A stretch of DNA of 64,000 nucleotides. Origin: Lactifluus volemus (Eukaryota > Basidiomycota > Agaricomycetes > Russulales > Russulaceae). Of the stretch, positions 42,603 through 54,086 are shown one piece after another. Location of the stretch: NCBI GenBank assembly GCA_022376515.1, contig WTXI01000001.1, forward strand, positions 1,984,001-2,048,000, written 5' to 3'. The notes under the pieces were generated by a model. The model saw nothing but the letters and a program-made list of their open reading frames with translations. It was not told the DNA's origin and searched no databases. Made by a program: the position numbers and the translations under genes. Every line of letters begins with the position of its first letter. The first letter of the stretch is position 1.

Positions 42603-45600
42603 ATGAATCATCGCACACCAGCCTTGGAGGTTCGAATAACACAGATTGACTACTCTCTCGACTCCCCCAACGTCCTAGACAATACCAATCTACCCAAGGT
42701 ACCTGTCCTTCGAATTTATGGTGCCTCCACGGTGGGAAAAAAATGCTGCCTGCATATTCATCAAGTTTATCCTTACCTTTTCGTGGAGTATACTGGCAAG
42801 ATGAATCCAGGTAGCGGTGAGCAGAGAATCCGGATATTTTATGCTTCCCTAAGCTGATGACGTCGACAGTAAGACGCTACATCGCCCGATTGACGGACTC
42901 ACTCAACTACGCCATCGCCATCTCTCTCAAGCGGGACCCTCAGTCATCCAAATCGCGTTTCGTCCGCGCCGTCATTTTAGTCAAGGGCATCCATTTCTAC
43001 GGCTTCTGCTCTGGCTATTCTCCCTTTCTAAAGATTTATATCGCCGACCCAGCGCTGATGAACCGGGCTGTGGCTATCATGCAATCAGGTTCTGTCATGG
43101 GAACACCCTTTCGCACGTTTGAAAACCATCTGAGTTATATTCTTCAATTTCTCTGTGATTTTGGTCTTTATGGCTGTGGCTGGATGCAGTTAGAGGATGT
43201 CTGGCAGCGTGGACTTGATGAAGATGTGAATCATCCGACCCTATCCCCCCATTCAAGCCGTCTGTCTACTTTCGCCAATCTCGAATGGCGCTTGAGTTTG
43301 ACACGATTGCTCCTCTCATCATGAATCGCCACAACATCTCTCCGCGTCATCTGCATCACAGGTTAACTATTCCGCAACCTCCCTCGTCTTCTGAACCTTT
43401 GGTTCTCGGAGTGCGTGAGCTCTGGGACGATGAACGTCGTCGACGCATAGCAGCCGGACTTCCTCCGTCGCCTGATTTACCACAAGACCCGAGCGCAAAC
43501 TCTCGAGGCAAGGGTGGCGGATGGGTGGCGGAGGCTCGCTGGTGGGACCACCTCAGGCAAAGGATAGAGAAAGATCGAAACGTCGTGGCCGACACGAGCG
43601 ATTCTGGTTGGGAGAGATGGATCATGACCACTTTCGAGAGTGTGGAAGGGCTTTGGGAAGACGAATACCGCGTCTGGAAACCTAATCGCAAGGCACAGGA
43701 GCAGAACCCTTATGCAGACTCGAACGGATCTTCTCCACAGGATGTCATGCCAACCAGTCGAAGCTCTGTCGAAGTCGACGAAGAGCTCCTTTCCAGCCAA
43801 GAGCTTTCTGTATTGGAGGAACAGGGCGATGCGTTGGAAGTGAATCTTGGCGTTGATGATCATGACAAGGATCAATCGACGGACGATGACCAAGCGGAAG
43901 ATGTAAATCGTACTGATGATATTCAACTCGAAGAGAGTTCTCAACGTGTAACCCCCCAACCACCGCGAGAACATCATAGCATGTATGGTGTGCAGTTCAC
44001 TGAACCACGTCAGCCCTTCTAATGGCCGCAGTACTCCCCCCGGTCCTTCACACACATCAGAAAATGAACGATCGGAAACCCCTCGGAAGAGACGTAGACC
44101 CTTTCCCGAATCAGTATCTGAGTGAGCATATCGTTGGGTTATTGGGGCTTCATCTGACCACTAGGACCAGGCGTCGTCTCCTCATGTCATCTGGCACTCA
44201 GTTAAGACCCATAAAGTGCGTTATTTCCCCCATCGCCTAGACCCATGGGCTCAATCTCCTAACGTTCCTTACAGAGCGCCCGTGTTTCCTCGCGGACAAG
44301 TCCAATCTGTGCCAAGGTAAGCACGTACATGCCCCTGGTAGATCGATAAACGGGAACTAAAGACACCTAGTTCTTCACATCAGTGGACAGAAGCAGAGAG
44401 ACAGGCAATTCAGAAAGACCATGCGAATTTCAAAACCTCGCTGGAGGCTGCAAGCAAACGTCTGTAAGTCTATTTCGGGCACAGTATCAAAGGCACGCAT
44501 GACCACCTTCTAGGTTCCGATCACAATCTTCCGAAGTTACTGAACACTTCTTCCTACCAACGTCTGAATCGGAGGAAGAAGTAGATACTTCTAATACTGC
44601 AGTTAAGTTACCTCAAACTCACGACATCGGTCATTTTGACCCAAGTTCTGAGCACTCGCTACTTGGAGTCGGAGAGAGCCCCGAAGTTGTCACGAAGGCG
44701 TGTTTTGATAGTGGCGAACGAAGGCCCATGAAAAGACTTAGAATCACAGTTGAATCAGATCCGCAAGAGTCGGCGTCTAGGCTTGGTCCTTTCTCCAACA
44801 TCTCCGCAAAGAATGAGATCATATTTGGTACCCAGAGTCCCCGTGTTTTCTCCACTCAAGCCAGGAAGGAGATCAAGAACGCGTTTGTTTATGCCATCGC
44901 ACCTCCTCCAGCACCGAGTTATTATCTGATCTCGAGTCCCGTGGTCTTCCGAGAAAAGTATATCAAGACCCCATTATTCGAGGGCAGAGGACGTGCCCGA
45001 ACGGCCTTGGGAGTTTGCTGGTCTGGTCTATCACCTGAAGAAAGGCAATGGACTTGGCGTGCTAGAAGAATGGGAGTTGCCATCAACTGAAGAGTCATTG
45101 ATGAAGGCCGCAGAAGATAGAAATGTCTTCGAGGATAGGTTCGATAAAACTGGTGTGGGCGGCTGGGAATATGCGAGCGCGCCACCAAGTGTGAAAGAAG
45201 TACGCAGGTGGTTGAAGTCTACAACACAAGTGCGACCCTGTGAGAAACCACAAGCCCGATCCCAGGCAAGCGAAGATGCCTGCTTCCTAGGAAAACCCCG
45301 CTGACTCACAATTCAGATTGATGGAGTGACTCAAGCTGGGCCCTACGGCTTCAAGGACACCCCACCAGTGCAGGGCGGAGCCTTCAGCCTTAGAGAGAGA
45401 GAAACCATGACCGTGTTTGCGCTTGAGGTTTTTGGTACGTCTTGTGAAGCACTGGCACGACCAAGGGAGAGAATCTTATCCTGTCCATGCTATTCAATGA
45501 CAGCGCCGTCTCGTGGAAATCTGGTCCCAGACCCCCGTACCGATCCCTTAGAAGCAGTTTTTTATTCCTTTCAGGACTCGAACGTGGAGCTTCGCTCGTC

Positions 45601-48600
45601 CGACTTTCAGAAAGGTGTTGTTGTTGTTGAGAACGCACTGATGGACCCCCAGACATTGCGTGACATACCGGTCCAGGTTGTTGCGACGGAGTTAGACCTG
45701 TTGAATACAATAGTGGACCTTGTGCTTGACCTTGATCCCGATATCGTCACCGGCTGGGAGGTTCAAAGCTCTTCCTGGGGTTACCTCAGCGCCAGAGGGC
45801 TTCAATATGGTCTGTGACTAAGATGACCACGTGTGTGCCTGCAACGCTAACGGAAAGGTCACTGACAGGCATCGATATCGGTGAACTGAGTTCTCGCGCC
45901 TTTGGACGAACACCGTCGAGTACCAACGACCAATGGAGCTTACGACATACGTCGACCTTTCGGATATTAGGACGGCATGTCCTGAACGTGTGGAGAATCA
46001 TGCGCGCGGAACTGGAGTTGGGAATGTATACGCTCGAAAACACCGTGTTCCACCTGCTACGTCGGAGGTATGAGGTACCTGCATCGGGAGCTGTCTTCCT
46101 GACTTTGTCTAGGATCCCTAAATATTCTCCTTCAACACTTACGGAGTGGTACAATAGCCCCGTTCCAGCTCACAAGGCACGACTGCTCCACCATTTGTTA
46201 GGACATACTACCCTTGTTGTAGAGATGCTGGAGGCCACGGACGTCATTGGGAAAACTTCGTGAGTATTTCTATTGAGGTCGTCTTCAGCAACTACACCGC
46301 CTAATGGCGAGACAGAGAGTTTGCTCGGGTTTTCGGAGTCGATTTTTTTTCTGTCATCAGTCGCGGTTCGCAGTTCAAGGTCGAGTCATTCATGTTTCGC
46401 ATCGCAAAACCGGAAAGCTTCGTTTTACGGTCTCCGAATAAAAATGAGTGACACGTCCCGTCTTTTAGCCCCAGCGGCAGGTTTCTGAAACTGCCTCCCG
46501 ATAGGTTGGCACGCAAAATGCTGCCGAATGCATGCCCTTGATAATGGAACCATATCAGCTTTCTATAATAGTCCTCTCGTCGTGCTGGACTTCCAATCGC
46601 TTTACCCATCCGTAATGGTCGCATATAACTACTGTTATTCGACGTGCCTCGGACGGGTGACGCCCTTTAAGGGTCAATACAAGTTCGGCGTTGCAGAAAC
46701 TGATCTCCCTCCTGGTCTACTAGCAACCCTGGAAGACCACATCACTGGTAATGGCACCTGCGCTAGTAGTGGATATCAGCCTAACTCGCACTACAGTTGC
46801 TCCAAACGGCATCATGTTTGTCAAGTCGGAGGTACGAAAGGGCCTGCTAGGACGAATGCTGACGGAGCTATTGGACACGAGAGTCATGGTCAAGCAAGCT
46901 ATGAAACATGCACATGGCAACAAGGTGGGAATGTGACCACGGTCGAACTTATGTCCCTGGGAATTGAATTTTTTCTTCCCAGACCCTGACTAGGATGCTC
47001 GATGCACGCCAGCTTGGATTAAAGTACATCGCCAATGTAACATACGGGTACACAAGTGCAACATTCTCAGGAAGGATGCCTGCAGTGGAGATCGCGGACA
47101 GCATCGTTCAAAGCGGTAGGGAAACTCTTGAGAAAGTACGTTAAGTCATAAGCATGATGCTTCGGCGTTTATCTCCAACTATGTCGGGTACTTCAGGCAA
47201 TCAAATTGATAGAAACGAATGAGAAATGGGGCGCCCGTGTCGTCTATGGCGATACGGATTCTTTGTTTATCTATCTGAGTGGGAAGACGAAGGATCAAGC
47301 GTTCCGTATTGGCCACGACATAGCTGACGCAGTCACGAGACAGAACCCCGTTCCTGTCAAGCTGAAGTTTGAGAAGGTTCTTTCGCATATCTATCAGACA
47401 CGACCAGATTAGAGACACCGTTATGCATTTAGGTCTACCTGCCTTGCGTCTTGTTGGCGAAGAAGCGATATGTCGGTTTCAAATACGAAAATCCGGATGA
47501 CACAGAGCCTGTATTCGATGCCAAGGGAATTGAAACGGTCCGGAGAGACGGCGTTCCCGCACAGAGGAAGATGACAGAAACCGCATTGAAGTGAGTCTTT
47601 ACTAACGTCTGGCAGGACAGATACTTAACGAATGCCTAGAATACTATTTCGCACTCAAAATTTGAGCGACGTCAAGCGGTACTGTTATAAATCATGGTTG
47701 AAGATACTAGAAAACAGAGTATCCATCCAAGATTTTATCTTCTCGCGAGAAGTTAGGATGGGTACATACAGGTGCGCGTTATCACGCATAATAATCATCA
47801 TGATTGAAGGAAATCTACTCAGCGATAAAGGCCCTCCACCTCCGGGAGTAATTGTCGCTGCGCGAAGACAACTCGAAGATCCGAACAACGAAGCACAGTA
47901 CGGTGATCGTATACCCTACGTCATAGCTAGGGGAGCTCCTCAAGAGCGGTTAGTCGATCGTGCTTTGGCCCCAGAAGAGCTTTTTGATGGGTTAGTCAAC
48001 ACCCTCACCGTGTCCGGCCGCAGCCAATGATCTTTTTCCCAGAGAAAAACAGCTCGATGGGTCGTACTACATTTCGAGGGTCTTGATTCCACCGCTGGAG
48101 CGTATATTCAACCTTGTTGGTGCTGATGTAAGGGGTTGGTATGAAGAAATGCCGAGACGGATATGCGTAGTCGGGGTTGAGGTTTCGTCTGCGTCTCCGA
48201 AGAAACCCAAAGCAGTGATGACACCTGGCCGACTAAGAATAGAAGAGCACTTCCGGAACAGTCAGTGCATTCTCTGCAGATCTTTCAGCGATGAAGGTGA
48301 GCAGCATGTGACAATATACTTGGCGTGCGTTACATATGTTACCAGGGCTGTGCGAGCGTTGCCGTGCGACTCCTGCAGAGACCATCTCCGGACTTCTTTC
48401 ACAGGTCCGTATCTCAGAAACCCGTGTACAGACAGTGCACAAGGTGTGCGCAAAGTGCACCCAGTCCGAGCCATCGGAACCTGTGAGATGCATTTCTCTA
48501 GATTGCCCATGGCTGTTCCAGCGAATGAAGGTCGAGCAGCAAGCAGAAGATATTGAATTACTGCAGGAGCTGATTCTGGGATTGGACCTGGGAGATGACG

Positions 48601-48650
48601 CAAATCATAAACAGGAGAACCGGGGTGATTCTAGAGAACCTCGAGGATGA
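42603..48650 (+). CDS. REV3: DNA polymerase zeta catalytic subunit REV3
   Basis: Family B translesion polymerase acting with REV7 in mutagenic DNA damage bypass. ATG 42603 starts MNHRTPALEVRITQIDYSLD, and the N-terminal fold continues YIARLTDSLNYAIAISLKRD and DFGLYGCGWMQLEDVWQRGL. A Rev3-specific insert contains LVLGVRELWDDERRRRIAAG. The degenerate exonuclease region has DPDIVTGWEVQSSSWGYL. Polymerase motifs: VVLDFQSLYPSVMVAYNYCY (motif A), LGLKYIANVTYGYTSATFSG (motif B) and GARVVYGDTDSLFIYL (motif C, YGDTDS). Then VKLKFEKVYLPCVLLAKKRY, VSIQDFIFSREVRMGTYR and the C-terminal CysA zinc site (CILCRSF..LCERC) and CysB 4Fe-4S site (CAKC..CISLDCPWLF). The gene has many short introns; one frame change near 46740-46760 is not clearly an intron. 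It begins about 165 bases after the epimerase stop. Confidence 0.95.
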
Positions 48651-48984
48651 TGGCGAGTAAATGGATGTACGACCTTAGTTGCCAGTGAGACTGACAGAAA
48701 GGACATGTTTGTTCATCGAGTATTGTGGTGATATAAGGTTGGAATGTATCCTCGAGTGGATAAATGGAACATTATATATCATTGACTGGATGGAGATAGT
48801 CACACCTGGCCCAATTGAACCCCCAGACAGCTAAATACTCTAGCAAGTAGTACAAAATACAGGCTTTTATTTTCACCAACTTAATGAGCCCCTCTCAATT
48901 CAATACTAATTGACAATGTCTTACAGCTTTTCTATCACTACTAGTATGACAGTGACCAACTGGAAACAACTTGAATCCAATCAC
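48651..48984. other. Intergenic region, transition to AT-rich island
   Basis: Tail-to-tail spacer between REV3 and the M3-like gene. From about 48750 rightwards the composition changes abruptly to AT-rich with almost no CpG. Confidence 0.6.
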
Positions 48985-51780
48985 TTAGTAATTACTACAG
49001 TCCTCAATCAATTTGTTGATCTTCTTCTTGAAAGTGTCTCCAGACTGTTTTGGTGGGTGCCCAAGGAGTTTCTAAATAACAGAAATCATTAGCCTTGCTC
49101 AGTGTAGTCACTGTAATGTATGGAATTATAATTACATTAAGGGGATAACTTCCTTGGCTACCACCAGGGTGCAAAACAATTTTCCAAAAATGACCACCAC
49201 ATTTAGAATTGAGAGGATCATCCTTAAAGATTGTTGAATATATGTCATCTGCAATAGCTTCAGCATAAATGGGCCTATTCATCTTCTATTAAGTGATAGA
49301 GGAAAAATGTACTGGAACTTTGACACTCACATATAGCAGCCAACATCAAATCCAATCACAAGTTCTTTAAATGAACCCTGGCCTGCAATACTCTTTCTAC
49401 CTTTAAGCAAGGAAATCTGTTCCTGTAGGTTATTCCAAAGAGCTGTTATATCTTGTTTATCTAAGGCAAATCATTTATACTAAATTAAAGGTTTAAAAAC
49501 TACTTAGAGGGGCTTACCTGGGCTGTTATAGATCTGATGAGTATGTACTTGAAGATCAAAGGAAGCCAAGAAAAGCTGATACAAGTAATCAAGACCAATG
49601 TTGACATAGCGACTTAAAACATTTGCATATGAGCACAGTCTGTGTAGAAACAGGTAGAAATTTTTACTAGCACACCTCTTAACAATCTTTTCAATCAACT
49701 CAGCTGAAAGCACCTCATTTGTTTTGTAGTGCCTTGATATTTTTGTCAAGACTTTTGGTTCCCAACACCTGCCAGTGTTAAAACACATTGTAAAATCAGT
49801 GCATGCATACAGTTAACATAACTTGAGACATACCAATTCTCTACTAGTTTTGCCACTTTAAAGTTGGCTCTTGTCCCATGATGGTATGAGAATTGTGTAC
49901 AGCTTAACAAGTTGTGGAAGACATTGCCCATTTCATGAAAGAACTGAATGACATCACTGTGAAGCATTAAGGATGGGCAGTTAGGAGTAGCTTTAGCAAG
50001 GTTTGTAGTCATTGCAACCACAGGAAATGCACGTTTGCCATTTGAAAGCAGGTAGCCAGGGCAAAGGAGCTGAACAGCTGCATCTGAGTCATAAACACAC
50101 TTGGATGCTAATGAGATAGAAACTTAGTATATATATGTTGAAAAGAAGCATAAAAGCAAGGTAACCCACCACGTTGAAAGAGATCAAGATAGCAATATCC
50201 CACAAAATCCAAGTCAACTTTAGCATCTGCATTCCAGACTGCAAATAATTGCACATCTGGATGCCAAGTCTGTGAGCCTTTGATCTCTTGAAAAGACACA
50301 CCAAAAAAATTCTGGAAGATCTCAAGGGTTGCTGGAATAACTGCAGATGCTGGAAAATATTCCTTTATATAATTGTGGTCAAGCCTCAGATGGGGGGACT
50401 TCTCAAGATATAGGTGCTTGTAGTATTGATAATCCCATATATAGAATTCTCCATCAAAAGGCTCTTCCCTGGCCTTAAGTTCATCAGCTTTGAGTTGAAG
50501 GAGTTTTTCATGCTCCTGTACACCTAAAGGATGTAGTGTTTGTTCAAGGTCAGTCAAAAACTATAAGTATTAATTAGCACCATTCTTATGTTGTAATATA
50601 TTGAACTGACCTTCTCAACCTTATCTCTACTCTTAATCCTTCTCCATTTTGTTCTATAGTCAGCCCATGACTTATGGCCCATCCTAGTAGCAAGGCTATG
50701 GCGCAGCTCAAGTATATGGTCAAGGAGTGGGGCATTCAATTCTGAATGAGCCTCATAACTTTCATATGCTTGTTGACGTGTCTCTGAATTTTGTGCATAC
50801 TTGAGCTGTAAACACATGAACTATACATTGTCAACAAGAGCCTGAACCTCAAACATACCAGAGGTGAAATATCCAGCAATTTAAGTGTAACATCATATAG
50901 CTCTTTGCCACCTTCTATATGCTTTTTATAATGGGAGATGACATCCTGAGGAACCCCTTCAAGCTCTTTCAGGGTAAAACTAATAAAAGCCTAGGGCTAA
51001 TAATCAGAAGTGCTAATTTTTATAATAACTTAGTATGCTTGACTTACATTCTCATTGTCAAGATTTTTCTATTTAATGTTTAGTCAGATTGACATGCATG
51101 GGCTAATACAGTGAAAATACTGACCTTAAACTCCACACAAACTTGTGACAGTGCCTTCCATTGTTCCTTCCATTGTTTATGCTGCTCTTCATTGACATTC
51201 ACCTTGTAGAGTTCAGACCTTTTCTTATGTCTGCCAGGGTGATCAAGTCCACGTAGAATCATTAGGCAACACTCCTCTAGGTTGTGTTTAATTAGAGGAA
51301 ACCTGATATTCTTTCTGGCCATGACCTTGGCATTAAAGATGTCAGTACATAATGAAGACTCCAGTGTGTGATCTTGAACAAGGCTTGCTGCCTCATTAGA
51401 TGCATCACGCAATTCTTTGGATTGGGAAACAAGCTGATAGAATAACAGTGGCCCTGTGATGGTTTCAAATGCTGCCCAACTGCATGCAAGTGGAGACTAG
51501 GGCCATGGGTTAGTAGAACCTCTTACATCAAGATGAATTTCATACAAAGACCTATGCTATTTGAGTTGAAAAAATGATCATGTAGGCAATGGACTCACTG
51601 TGTTGAAGTTACACTTTGTATCTGAAAGCTTAGCTACCTGATCCTGAACCTTGTGATCTCTTTCAATGGCCTCCTTAGTCAAACTGAGTACATCTTCAGG
51701 TGTGTGTGTCCACACAGGGGGAGGTTGAGGTGGCTTGAGCTCAGCTACAAAGAGTGTAGATGATGAGGAAGTACCAAACA
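48750..51780. other. AT-rich, CpG-depleted island
   Basis: CpG dinucleotides nearly vanish across this interval. For example, bases 50101-50580 contain a single CG, while a 60-base line at 43441 contains six. Both edges are sharp and coincide with the ends of the M3-like gene. Its coding frames remain open throughout, so the bias is mutational (as with cytosine methylation and deamination) or reflects foreign origin, not simply gene decay. Confidence 0.75.
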
Positions 51781-51838
51781 GAGTGGAGAAGAAGGATCGA
51801 GTAGTGGCAGTTTTTTTACGGCTGGGGGCAAAACACAT
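48985..51838 (-). CDS. M3-family (thimet oligopeptidase-like) protein with altered zinc site
   Basis: Homologue of saccharolysin/thimet oligopeptidase, a cytosolic zinc peptidase of short peptides. ATG 51838 starts MCFAPSRKKTATTRSFFSTL. Family blocks follow over short introns: WTHTPEDVLSLTKEAIERD, LRDASNEAASLVQDHTLESS, QWKALSQVCVEF, YAQNSETRQQAYESYEAHSE with LNAPLLDHILELRHSLATRM and GHKSWADYRT, FYIWDYQYYKHLYLEKSPHL, FVGYCYLDLFQR, then CWEPKVLTKISRHYKTNEVL, GLDYLYQLFLASFDLQVHT and IADDIYSTIFKDDPLN to LLGHPPKQSG. Stop at 48985-48987. The active site reads VIQFFHEMGNVFHNLLSC, so HEXXH has become HEMGN. The region expected to hold the third ligand (FVEAPSQ type) reads NFKVAKLVENW. Two of three zinc ligands are therefore missing while the rest is kept. 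Probably a pseudo-peptidase. The gene sits inside the CpG-poor island. Confidence 0.85.
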
Positions 51839-53262
51839 GGTCAGGGCAAGAACTGAGGAGAGTTCTGGAGGGGGGTCTGGGTGGCATCGACTCGGACCAC
51901 TTTTAGGAGGTCACTCCTATCATCTGGATCCAGTTTCTCGGGTCTGACGGGAAGGGAAGCATGACTCGCGTGCGCTGAGACTCAGACAGGGGCAGGTGGA
52001 CAAGCCTCTAGCCCTCTTTGGGAGATGAAATAGGCACCTGAGCGAATCTACTGGCGACTCGAATACGTACTGTGTAGTCTGTGATGGATGCATCTGACGA
52101 GAGCCTCCAAGTCAAGATGCTTGAGGAACTGCAGGAAGGGACATCGCTGGCTTTCTTTTTGCGACGCGTAGTTGAAAACTACTACTAGTAAGGCGATGGA
52201 AGCGGTAAGAATACTTGCTAGAACGATGAACAGCTATTAGTAGCTGCAGGAATCGATTATCCGTCCTCAGGCTTAGGCTGCGTCCTCACTTCCTTACCCT
52301 GAAAAATTTCCTCCCAGACCCCCAAAATGCCCCAGGACAGGGTGAAAAGAGAAGGTTTGGGTGTATGAGGGAGACACCGCACGCAGAGACTGGCACATAT
52401 AACAGACATGGGCCATGTCCTGGATAGCCACTTCTCCCGGGCCCACTGTCAGTCCACCTCTTTCCCGACGCCGCCGCGTACAGAACCGCAGGGGATCTTC
52501 CAGTTCCGCGGACCAATGGGGTGCAAATCTCGAGCTGAATATGAATCCTGATCGAATTACGTCCTGTAAACTGACCATCTTGCACGTCAATCCGACACTC
52601 GAATTCAGCTCGATGAGCAGCCGCCTTCTCCTCAACACCATCGAAATTTCCCCGTGTTACCACGTCCGGGGCTTCCGTGGCGTCTATGCAGATTCTGTGA
52701 ATGAGTAGAAAGGCCGAAAAACGCATCCTCAGGTCGGTCCACGGGCCGGGAAGCCCGACTGGTCCGCGGTCACGGTTTACTACGATCGACATTCCTCTGT
52801 ACCCTGTCTGCGGATCAACTCCTTTGGGGGTATTTTCCAGTCTGTGACCCCTCCTTGGCTTGCGCCTGAGCTGCTTGAACCTGGCCAGTACCTGAGCGAT
52901 GGCAAGGCCTAAGCCGGAGCCAAGCTGCTTTGCCGGATCACCTCAACGGAGCTCTCTCGACTTGTGTTGGGTTCACAGCAAATGGAAACTTGAACGTCAT
53001 ACTTTTATAGTATCAAATAAGAGCTTGCACCCCTCCTCGAAGATTTTAGACCAGATGATAATGCATGGTTGAGATTAATAGAGGGTCGCGGAACAATGTC
53101 AGATCCAGTTATCTTCATCAGGGCTATTCTAGGATACATAGAATTCGCGGAGAAGAGCAAGGAGATGTGTGAACAAAAGGTGATTCATACACTGAAGTAA
53201 CTGGATAGGTATCGGTCAAACACACCCACGGTTACTCCCACGTGTCATGCGCAATATGCGTG
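51839..53262. other. Gene-poor stretch upstream of the M3-like gene
   Basis: Normal CpG content returns here. Overlapping frames at 52286-52792 (minus) and 52415-52708 (plus) have no recognised domain. A short plus-strand stretch at 52800-52912 reads FGGIFQSVTPPWLAPELLEP, which resembles the activation segment and APE motif of a protein kinase, but no other kinase motif surrounds it. It may be a relic. Confidence 0.4.
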
Positions 53263-53984
53263 CTAGACCGTTTGGTACGTGCCGGGTGTAGAGGGCGGAT
53301 TCCCAGCGGGAGGATGGTTAAGTGCCTGCCTTGGGGTCTCAGACTCTACGACTTGATATCCATCCCTGCCGCCCGAGGTAAAGCCCCCAGGCATAGACCA
53401 AACTTTCTCATGATGTAAACGATTAAAATATCGTAAACGTTAAGGATACCACGTACTTGTTGTGCTTCCAAATTCTGCACCTCTGATATTGATTCCTGAG
53501 ACGCCTCTGGAATTGAGGGTCCCACGAAGGCAAGCAAGGTTGGTGCCTTGAATGATTTCATGAGTTAACAACATAAGGTAGCGAATCGGTGGACCGCATT
53601 AACCTTCAGGATAAGTATAAATATACTTAGGAGCATCGTTAGTGTGCCTTGATCATTTCGAATAAGCCAGATGATGTCAAATAGAGCGGAGGCTCCCAAG
53701 AGACCTGAGAACTGTAGTCCAGCCCTTAACGGTGAAAGTCGAGTGTAAAGGGAAAAGACTTACAGTTTGGAGTGAGCGATGAGTGGCGTCTTGACTTTCT
53801 TGCACATATAATCCAAAAAGAAAAATGGGCAGGTTATACGTGGGGGAGTTGAATGGGCTGATGGCAAAGGAGAGGACCTATAAACGCCAGGTTTGCGATG
53901 ACTATGAAACAAGAGGAGGTAAAAGCCGCACTGCTCTGCATTATTAGCCTGGAAGCATCTAATCCCTGGACAAAATCAGCCATT
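53263..53984 (-). CDS. AGTRAP-like small multi-pass membrane protein
   Basis: Resembles the angiotensin II receptor-associated protein family, small membrane proteins of the endomembrane system with no defined fungal role. ATG 53984 starts MADFVQGLDASRLIMQSSAA. The membrane core reads FAISPFNSPTYNLPIFLFGL, LQTFSGLLGASALFDIIWLI, RNDQGTLTMLLSIFILILK and APTLLAFVGPSIPEASQES over GT..AG introns. A last exon gives VWSMPGGFTSGGRDGYQVVE and ends PGTYQTV with TAG at 53263-53265. The FSGLLGASALFDIIW block corresponds to FLGGLLATIFLDIVH in animal AGTRAP. The junction between the first exon and the first membrane block was not resolved in frame. It is divergent from DPH7, with 102 bases between start codons. 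Confidence 0.65.
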
Positions 53985-54086
53985 AGAATATGAATTGACG
54001 ATCAATAGCTGAGGTGGGTCCTTAGGCGACGTGGACGACGGAAGAACCTTTCGGACCGTGTCGGACCATTTTCTCGGCCCGCCAGG

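Noticed and set aside
48985..51838. Mitochondrial DNA insertion as the explanation for the AT-rich island
   Set aside because: The region encodes a nuclear-type M3 protein with short spliceosomal introns and standard-code codons, so it is not of mitochondrial origin.
52286..52792. 168-residue minus-strand frame
   Set aside because: Overlaps open frames on the plus strand in the same GC-rich stretch, has no motif, and lies outside any intron-exon pattern.
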